DNA from: an uncultured Caryophanales bacterium
GTDB taxonomy: Bacteria > Bacillota_I > Bacilli_A > RF39 > UBA660
NCBI GenBank assembly: GCA_946624985.1
Contig: CAMOSQ010000009.1
Coordinates: 1-37,292, forward strand
Direction of reading: 5' to 3'
Length of the DNA stretch: 37,292 nt
Below the pieces are notes generated by a model, which searched no databases, was not told the DNA's origin, and worked only from the letters and a program-made list of their open reading frames with translations. Both the position numbers and the translations under genes were made by a program. Positions 32,412 to 37,292 of this stretch are shown piece by piece; the stretch's first letter is position 1; each line of letters begins with the position of its first letter.

Positions 32412-32620
32412 TGTTTCTCCTTTTTTAATTCTTGGATTTTGTCTAAAATACTTTCATAGCATATTTCCATTGTTTTATGTTCTATTGATATTTCTTTTGT
32501 ATATGCTGGAATTTCAATAATAAATTGGTGTTGTTCTTCTAACCATCTTTCCAACTCATCTAATATAGTCTTCTTTGGTTTAAACCACGCTTTTTCTATT
32601 GCTTCAAAATTAACGTTCAT
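32408..32620 (-). CDS. Small helical phage protein
   Basis: 70 aa from the ATG at 32620 (MNVNFEAIEKAWFKPKK), with GTGGTGA 5 nt upstream. Helical and acidic (ILDELERWLEEQHQFIIEIP); the overlap with both neighbours supports coding. Unknown function. Confidence 0.55.
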   Translation of the reverse strand: MNVNFEAIEKAWFKPKKTILDELERWLEEQHQFIIEIPAYTKEISIEHKTMEICYESILDKIQELKKEKQ

Positions 32621-32801
32621 TTGAATCACCACACTTACTTATTATACTGTCATAACAATTAACAAGACTTCCTAAATATTTTATATAGTAATTTATAATA
32701 AGAATTTCAGTATATGAACAATTGATAGATGCTCTTTCATCAAAATTATTGATAAAGTCTTCCATTTTGCTCATTATTTTATTTATTTTTTCATCTTTCA
32801 T
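32610..32801 (-). CDS. Small helical phage protein
   Basis: 63 aa (MKDEKINKIMSKMEDFINNF, CSYTEILIINYYIKYLGSLV). Its middle resembles the protein at 31026-31373 (LKLINDYITNLQQL). AGGTGGAT before the ATG. Unknown function. Confidence 0.55.
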   Translation of the reverse strand: MKDEKINKIMSKMEDFINNFDERASINCSYTEILIINYYIKYLGSLVNCYDSIISKCGDSNER

Positions 32802-32803
32802 AT

Positions 32804-33052
32804 TTAATCCACCTTTTCTACTAAATCGGCTTTTATTAGGTCATATATTGTATTTAACTCTGCATCTACATTAAATAAACCTTCTTGTATTCCTATTTGC
32901 CTTGTTAATCCATCAACAAAAACATCTTTAATATTTGATATTCCAAGAAAACTATTTTCTCTTTTAATTTTCTTTATATAAATAAGTCCTTCATCTTCAA
33001 ACCCAAACTTTTCTAATTCTTTTAAATCAATATTATCTTTTATTTTTAACAT
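32804..33052 (-). CDS. Small phage protein, LKELEKFGF type
   Basis: 82 aa from the ATG at 33052 (MLKIKDNIDLKELEKFGFED), with AGGTG 6 nt upstream; a longer frame to 33091 would overlap the membrane gene. This opening is common in small phage-encoded proteins of gut Bacillota. Predicted alpha/beta fold; function unknown. Confidence 0.65.
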   Translation of the reverse strand: MLKIKDNIDLKELEKFGFEDEGLIYIKKIKRENSFLGISNIKDVFVDGLTRQIGIQEGLFNVDAELNTIYDLIKADLVEKVD

Positions 33053-33068
33053 ATTTACACCTGACTTT

Positions 33069-33245
33069 CTAAAATAATAATTTGTGGACAAACATTACTA
33101 ATAATGCTAATAAACCAATAAACAATATTACCAGCATTGAATAACACCATACTAATTCTAATTCAAATCTACAAATTAGTAATGCTATACCAACCATTAT
33201 TAAAATCACTAATAATACTATTCCAATTGCTATCAACCAACTCAT
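33069..33245 (-). CDS. Tiny two-TM membrane protein
   Basis: 58 aa. Two hydrophobic helices, SWLIAIGIVLLVILIMVGIA and WCYSMLVILFIGLLALLVMF, separated by RFELELV. Lies between two credible genes; the start region has no strong ribosome site, so coupling to the zinc-ribbon gene 4 nt upstream is likely. Unknown function. Confidence 0.5.
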   Translation of the reverse strand: MSWLIAIGIVLLVILIMVGIALLICRFELELVWCYSMLVILFIGLLALLVMFVHKLLF

Positions 33246-33248
33246 AAT

Positions 33249-33485
33249 CTAATTCACTTCACTTTCTAAGTCTTTAGGTAAATATTTTCCAAATTTAAAA
33301 TTTTTGCTAATTCTATCGTATTTATCATTTAATAAATTAATTTCCTTTCTGTATTTAACATATATTTCAAAACATCTATTGCATAACTCATAACAATACA
33401 TCACATCTGGAGCAATATTTCTTTTGTCTTCCGATATTTCTTCTTTACACCTATCACAAATGTAATATTCTCTAATTTTTTTCAT
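33249..33485 (-). CDS. Small zinc-ribbon-like protein
   Basis: 78 aa. CDRC near the start (C10, C13) pairs with a later cysteine group (MYCYELCNRCFEIY), a four-cysteine zinc knuckle. Charged helical tail. GAGGTAAAAAT before the ATG. May bind nucleic acid or protein; no further assignment. Confidence 0.65.
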   Translation of the reverse strand: MKKIREYYICDRCKEEISEDKRNIAPDVMYCYELCNRCFEIYVKYRKEINLLNDKYDRISKNFKFGKYLPKDLESEVN

Positions 33486-33489
33486 ATTT

Positions 33490-33675
33490 TTACCTCATCT
33501 TTGCTAATATATAAATTAAATCTAAATCAGTACCACCCAAAACATTTTTCTTTTGAGCTTTTACTTCTAATCTTTTTACTATCTTTCCAATTGTTTTTAG
33601 TTCTTGTCTAAGCCGTGCATTTTCTCTTTCAAGTTCTAACATTTTATCTATCCTATACATTCCATCTTTCATCAT
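33490..33675 (-). CDS. Small coiled-coil protein
   Basis: 61 aa with a clear coiled coil MLELERENARLRQELKTI and a short LGGTDLDLIYILAKMR end. Overlaps the next gene by 23 nt; AAGGACAAG upstream. Function unknown. Confidence 0.6.
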   Translation of the reverse strand: MMKDGMYRIDKMLELERENARLRQELKTIGKIVKRLEVKAQKKNVLGGTDLDLIYILAKMR

Positions 33676-33871
33676 AAATAACTTGTCCTTTCTTGCTTAA
33701 TTTTAAAAGTTCATAATTTTGTGGATATTTAAAAGATTGTATTATTGCTCTTGCTGTAATTTTACTTGCAATTTTTTTAGCTTCCTTTAAGTCCAATACA
33801 CAATGAAGTGCATTTTTATCTATTTTTAATCTATAAAACATTTTATTATTTTTATTTTGTATTACATACAT
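33653..33871 (-). CDS. Small phage protein of unknown function
   Basis: 72 aa, alpha/beta pattern (MYVIQNKNNKMFYRLKIDKN, LDLKEAKKIASKITARAII). AGAGGTACGG before the ATG, inside the 3' end of the sigma factor gene. No family recognised. Confidence 0.6.
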   Translation of the reverse strand: MYVIQNKNNKMFYRLKIDKNALHCVLDLKEAKKIASKITARAIIQSFKYPQNYELLKLSKKGQVIYDERWNV

Positions 33872-34421
33872 AACCGTACCTCTTTAATCCTTCCTTAATT
33901 TTTGTTAAAACTTTCTTTCTCACTCTACAAACATTTGCTTGAGACATTCCCGTTAATTCGGCTAATTGATATTGAGTTAATACTAATTTATTATTCAAAC
34001 CATACGAGTACTCCAATATAAACTTTTCAATTTGACTTAAACTTGATATTATCTTATACAATTTTTCAATTTGTTCAGATGTTATTATTTCTTCTTCAAT
34101 ATTAACATTACCTGGTATTTTATCTTTTAAAAATATATCTTCGCCATCTGATGACTGATATATTACTTCATCTAATGAAATAGTATTATTTATTAAATTT
34201 CTTTTTTGATGAGATCTTAAATAACAAAGAAGTTCATTTTTTATGCATGTACTTGCGAATGTAGAGAATTTTATTTTCTTTGTTTCATCATAGTTTTTAG
34301 CTGCTTTTATCAATCCAATTATTGCTATATCGTAATACTCGTCTAATTGGTTATATAAATTCATTTTTTTTAATACGTGATAAATTAAATTATGATTTTC
34401 TATTATTAATTGATCTTGCAT
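33852..34421 (-). CDS. Phage sigma-70-family RNA polymerase sigma factor
   Basis: 189 aa from the ATG at 34421 with GGGAGAG upstream. Region 2 is clear (ENHNLIYHVLKKM, EYYDIAIIGLIKAAKNYDE, FSTFASTCIKNELLCYLRS). Region 4 has a helix-turn-helix (LSQIEKFILEYSYGL, LTQYQLAELTGMSQANVCRV). The layout resembles SigF/SigG/SigH-like small sigmas. It would redirect host RNA polymerase to middle or late phage promoters. It overlaps the PcfJ-like gene by 16 nt. The target promoters are not known; the ncRNA promoter is one candidate. Confidence 0.85.
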   Translation of the reverse strand: MQDQLIIENHNLIYHVLKKMNLYNQLDEYYDIAIIGLIKAAKNYDETKKIKFSTFASTCIKNELLCYLRSHQKRNLINNTISLDEVIYQSSDGEDIFLKDKIPGNVNIEEEIITSEQIEKLYKIISSLSQIEKFILEYSYGLNNKLVLTQYQLAELTGMSQANVCRVRKKVLTKIKEGLKRYGYVCNTK

Positions 34422-35785
34422 AATATATCTCTCTCCCACTTCTTTAAAAATCTTTTTTGTTCTGGTGTTGTATCCATATTATTTTTGGTTCTTTGCTGTA
34501 CTATTTTGTTTTTTCTTACCTCTACAGTAACTAATGATTTTTCTCTTTCATTTACTAATCTCATGAAGTAAATATCACATTTACCTTTTGCTACTCGATC
34601 AGCGTAAGTTTGAACACAATTGTTTTGTTGTGCCGATTCGTTAATCATTTCTTCTATCGATTTTGTTGGATATATAACGAATTTTTTATTTTCATAAGTA
34701 TTTTGTTTTATTTTGTTATATCGCTCTTTAATTTTTTTTGTTGTTTGTTTATCTTCATTTATTTTTATAAGGTTTTGTAGTTCATCATGTTTAAATCCTA
34801 GGTTTTTTGGATATAATATTGACTTATCTTTTAGGTCATATCTTAGTTTCTTACAAAATTTTATATAATCTAAATATAACCAGGTATCTTTTAATTTATA
34901 ATTATATAAATCATAAGGTTTGCAATATTCTAATAATTCTTTTAGGTCATATAATTCAGACAAATATTGTATAAGGTTATGATCTTTTATTTTTACTAAC
35001 TGTAGTGTTATTAATTCTTTATAAGTAATATTGTTTTGTTGCATAAATTCTAAATAGCTTTTGTCCACACCGAATATATCTTCAAATTTTCCTTTTGTTT
35101 GGAAATGTTGATAATCTGATGCTAGATTATATAGTTTTGCTTTCGTTAATAATTCAAGTCTATAATCATTGCGAGTTACACCATCTATAATCTCTCTTAC
35201 ATTTACTTCTGCATTATCTAATATTGTTTTGGGATTATAATACTTGTGTTTTAATGTACCGTTGTCTGCAAAACATTTACCACATATCATAATGTAATAT
35301 TCAGGTTTCCAATATCTTGTTTTTTCTTGATAACTTATATAAAAATAGCCTGATGTATTTCTTCTCATGTTATTTATAATAAATCCTTCTATTGAATAAC
35401 CTGTTACTATTTGTCTTCCATACTCTGTTATCTCGTATATCATTGTTTCATTTGATAAAATACTCAATATTTCGTAATTTCTAACTATGTATTCATTGTT
35501 TTTATATGGTATTAAATACATTACATAGTCTTTATTGTAATAATTAGTTGTTCTTTTGAGTAATAATTTTTGATTACATTTAGGACAAATATCATATTCA
35601 TTTATTTTTAATTTTGTATTAAATTTATGTTTGCATTTAATACATAAACATTCTTTTTTATTCATTAAACCAACATATATTTTTTGGTCCTCTATAAATT
35701 GTTTAAATTCTTTTGTATCGTTCCATTGTTCTACATAGTTGTTTATCTTTTCTATTTGTTCTCTTACTGCTTTAGTTATATACAT
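34406..35785 (-). CDS. PcfJ-like protein
   Basis: 459 aa. An N-terminal zinc ribbon (CIKCKHKF...CPKCNQKL at about 50-75) and the C-terminal PcfJ signature: IYPTKSIEEMINESAQQNNC, TYADRVAKGKCDIYFMR, SLVTVEVRKNKIVQQRTKNN. PcfJ was named from the conjugative plasmid pCF10, and homologues are common next to PcfK-like genes in phages and integrative elements. Its role is still undefined; DNA processing or replication is suspected. Only one base separates it from the PcfK-like stop, with no strong ribosome site, so the pair is translationally coupled. Confidence 0.8.
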   Translation of the reverse strand: MYITKAVREQIEKINNYVEQWNDTKEFKQFIEDQKIYVGLMNKKECLCIKCKHKFNTKLKINEYDICPKCNQKLLLKRTTNYYNKDYVMYLIPYKNNEYIVRNYEILSILSNETMIYEITEYGRQIVTGYSIEGFIINNMRRNTSGYFYISYQEKTRYWKPEYYIMICGKCFADNGTLKHKYYNPKTILDNAEVNVREIIDGVTRNDYRLELLTKAKLYNLASDYQHFQTKGKFEDIFGVDKSYLEFMQQNNITYKELITLQLVKIKDHNLIQYLSELYDLKELLEYCKPYDLYNYKLKDTWLYLDYIKFCKKLRYDLKDKSILYPKNLGFKHDELQNLIKINEDKQTTKKIKERYNKIKQNTYENKKFVIYPTKSIEEMINESAQQNNCVQTYADRVAKGKCDIYFMRLVNEREKSLVTVEVRKNKIVQQRTKNNMDTTPEQKRFLKKWERDILCKIN

Positions 35786-35786
35786 T

Positions 35787-36140
35787 TTAGAATAAACTCA
35801 ATTGCCCTTCAGCAACCCATTCTTTCTTTTGAACTTTCTTTATTGGTTTAACTTCTTTTACTTCTTCTGGTTCTTCTTTTATATCTAAATCTTTATTATT
35901 TTCGTCCCAGTAATGAATAGCCCATCCGTAAACTACTTCGTCTTCTATCATAGCCATTCCATTTTTTGCTTGTTTTTTAGCTTGTCCTTTTATAAAATCT
36001 ACCATGCTTTTTAATGATTTAGATTCATTTAGGTATTTATCGTTCATATCCTCTCTGGATAATAAATACTCTACTACTTTTAAAAGTGCTGGATCTTTTA
36101 TCTCACTTGCTAATGCTTTAATTCTCTCTATACCTTCCAT
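35787..36140 (-). CDS. PcfK-like protein with C-terminal clamp-binding motif
   Basis: 117 aa. PcfK family features: ALASEIKDPALLKVVEYLLSRE, SLKSMVDFIKGQAKKQAKNG, and VYGWAIHYWDE. A Lys/Glu/Pro-rich linker leads to the C-terminal pentapeptide QLSLF (113-117), identical to the bacterial sliding-clamp (DnaN) binding consensus QL(S/D)LF. AGGAGGATTAT precedes the ATG. The clamp motif suggests recruitment to replication forks; PcfJ, coupled downstream, is the likely partner. Family and motif are seen; the interaction is inferred. Confidence 0.8.
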   Translation of the reverse strand: MEGIERIKALASEIKDPALLKVVEYLLSREDMNDKYLNESKSLKSMVDFIKGQAKKQAKNGMAMIEDEVVYGWAIHYWDENNKDLDIKEEPEEVKEVKPIKKVQKKEWVAEGQLSLF

Positions 36141-36149
36141 ATAATCCTC

Positions 36150-36383
36150 CTATTTTATGTTTAATTTTACTTTGCCATATTTGTTATTCATTTCTTTGAT
36201 TTTTTGTTTTAATAATTCCTCTGGGATAGCTCCTACTTGTGCAAGTACTTTTAAATAATTCTCACATTCGAAATGTAATTTATCTATACTTTCTTGTTGT
36301 TCATTAATTTCCTTTTGCATAATTAACATTATTGAAAATGCAGATGCTGCTATTAATAATATAAATATTACAATACCTTCCAT
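36150..36383 (-). CDS. Small membrane-anchored coiled-coil protein
   Basis: 77 aa: N-terminal TM helix (IVIFILLIAASAFSIMLIM), then coiled coil (KEINEQQESIDKLHFECENY) and a basic C-terminus. AAGGATAAGG before the ATG; 2 nt after the integrase stop. Resembles small o-spanin or i-spanin layouts, but it is in the early block and the host is Gram-positive, so this is not claimed. Confidence 0.6.
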   Translation of the reverse strand: MEGIVIFILLIAASAFSIMLIMQKEINEQQESIDKLHFECENYLKVLAQVGAIPEELLKQKIKEMNNKYGKVKLNIK

Positions 36384-36385
36384 TT

Positions 36386-37228
36386 CTAATACCTTATCCT
36401 TTCTAATTTTTCTCTTTTTTCTCTATTTGATGTCATTGTGTATATTGCTGTTGTATTAATATCGTTGTGTCCTAAAATATCTCTTAATTCGTCTAAATCA
36501 ATACCGTTTTCTTTACATTTCTTTGCGAATAAATGTCGCCATGCATGAGGATGTATTTTGTTTGGATTGATTTTTGCTTTTTTAGCTATCTTCTTCAATC
36601 TTCTCCATATAGTTGAATTATTAAGCATTTGTCCATCCTTAACCGGACTTTTGAATATATAACCGGACTTTATTTTATTTTCTTTACAATAGGCTTTTAA
36701 TTCTCTTTTCAATTCGTTTGTTAGAATTAATGTTCTTTCTTTTCCTTTGTTGTACACTCTTTTAATGTAATTACTTTCTAAACTTTCTACTGTATAGAAC
36801 TTTAATTCGTCTACTCTTGCTCCACAATGAGCGAATATTTTCATTATCAGATACATATCCATCATTCCCATTGATTTTGCCCATCTAAGCATTCTTTTAT
36901 GTTCTTGTTCCCAGATAGGATCATCAATCGAAGATTTTTCTTGTTTCTTGTATTTTTTTAAAATACACTCATCATGTCCTAGATATCTCATGAATTTATT
37001 AATGACAACAACATACTTATTTTTTGAGCTTACTGAATAACCTTTGCTATCCAGGTAATCTTTAAAATCTAACATCAATTGCTTGTTTAAAATAAAATCT
37101 TCTGGTAAGAAGTCTATTAGTTTTTTTACATCGTTTCTATAATCGACAATAGTTCTTTTAGACTTTTCATCCAATCGTTCATCGTTTATAAAATCATTTG
37201 CTTTTTCTTTTATTTCTTCTTTAGTCAT
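36386..37228 (-). CDS. int: Tyrosine recombinase (phage integrase)
   Basis: 280 aa. N-terminal SAM-like core-binding domain (residues 10-90) and catalytic domain with R138 (GARVDEL), HxxR at 228-231 (HPHAWRH), H254 (LGHND) and the nucleophile Y263 (AIYTM). This is a compact XerC/D-like integrase. It should integrate and, with an excisionase not visible here, excise the prophage. It is co-directional with all following genes, not divergent. AAGGAGG lies 6 nt before the ATG. Only 64 bases remain upstream, with no recognisable gene. Confidence 0.92.
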   Translation of the reverse strand: MTKEEIKEKANDFINDERLDEKSKRTIVDYRNDVKKLIDFLPEDFILNKQLMLDFKDYLDSKGYSVSSKNKYVVVINKFMRYLGHDECILKKYKKQEKSSIDDPIWEQEHKRMLRWAKSMGMMDMYLIMKIFAHCGARVDELKFYTVESLESNYIKRVYNKGKERTLILTNELKRELKAYCKENKIKSGYIFKSPVKDGQMLNNSTIWRRLKKIAKKAKINPNKIHPHAWRHLFAKKCKENGIDLDELRDILGHNDINTTAIYTMTSNREKREKLERIRY

Positions 37229-37292
37229 ATTAGCCTCCTTACCCTTTTTATTCTCTATAATCTCTGCAAGATAACCCCAACATTATATTGCA

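Noticed and set aside
36150..36383. Spanin-like or second holin gene
   Set aside because: One TM plus coiled coil is too general, it is in the early block, and spanins are not expected for a Gram-positive host.

Overview
The window is AT-rich DNA from a low-GC Gram-positive bacterium of the Bacillota / Mycoplasmatota-like group (Shine-Dalgarno sites of the AGGAGG type before most genes, standard code with TGA used as stop, HK97-type siphophage genes with Bacillota relatives). The first 7 kb is host chromosome. It holds a prepilin-like protein carrying a LamG-type domain, divergent from a PilB/ComGA-type secretion ATPase; cysS; two tRNA genes (Leu-UAG and a CAU tRNA, probably Ile2); an Mbeg1-like hydrolase; a broken kinase-like gene; and a GNAT acetyltransferase. 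About 0.7 kb of non-coding DNA with gene remnants and hairpins follows (about 6.94-7.67 kb), where the prophage edge probably lies.

From about 7.7 kb to the right edge the window is one temperate siphophage. All of it except a small left-end locus is transcribed on the minus strand, so it reads from right to left. In transcription order: tyrosine integrase; small membrane protein; PcfK-like protein (ending in the clamp-binding-like motif QLSLF); PcfJ-like protein; a sigma-70-family factor; about 16 very small early/middle genes (membrane proteins, a zinc-ribbon protein, an ASCH-domain protein, a membrane-anchored dockerin-like protein, a lipoprotein); and an ArpU-like late regulator. After a 1.2 kb non-coding transcript unit come a Cys-rich small protein, HNH nuclease, small and large terminase, portal, ClpP-like prohead protease, HK97 capsid, head-tail connectors and major tail protein. 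The unit ends with tail chaperones expressed through a -1 frameshift, tape measure, distal tail, baseplate and receptor-binding proteins, Tal, S74-type fibre, collar fibre, holin and M23 endolysin. No repressor or classical replication module is visible; if present, they lie beyond the right edge.

The outstanding feature is the interval 28029-29236. It has no credible coding sequence. It is bracketed by a recognisable promoter just downstream of the ArpU-like gene and an intrinsic terminator with a GAAA loop, and it is filled with perfect helices, GNRA-type loops and a tandemly duplicated structural motif. It looks like a giant ornate phage RNA of the GOLLD/ROOL kind, or a new class. A second structured RNA, the leader of a small ribbon-helix-helix gene at 7706-7872, has a 13-bp long-range helix, an internal leader ORF and 11-bp operator-like repeats upstream.
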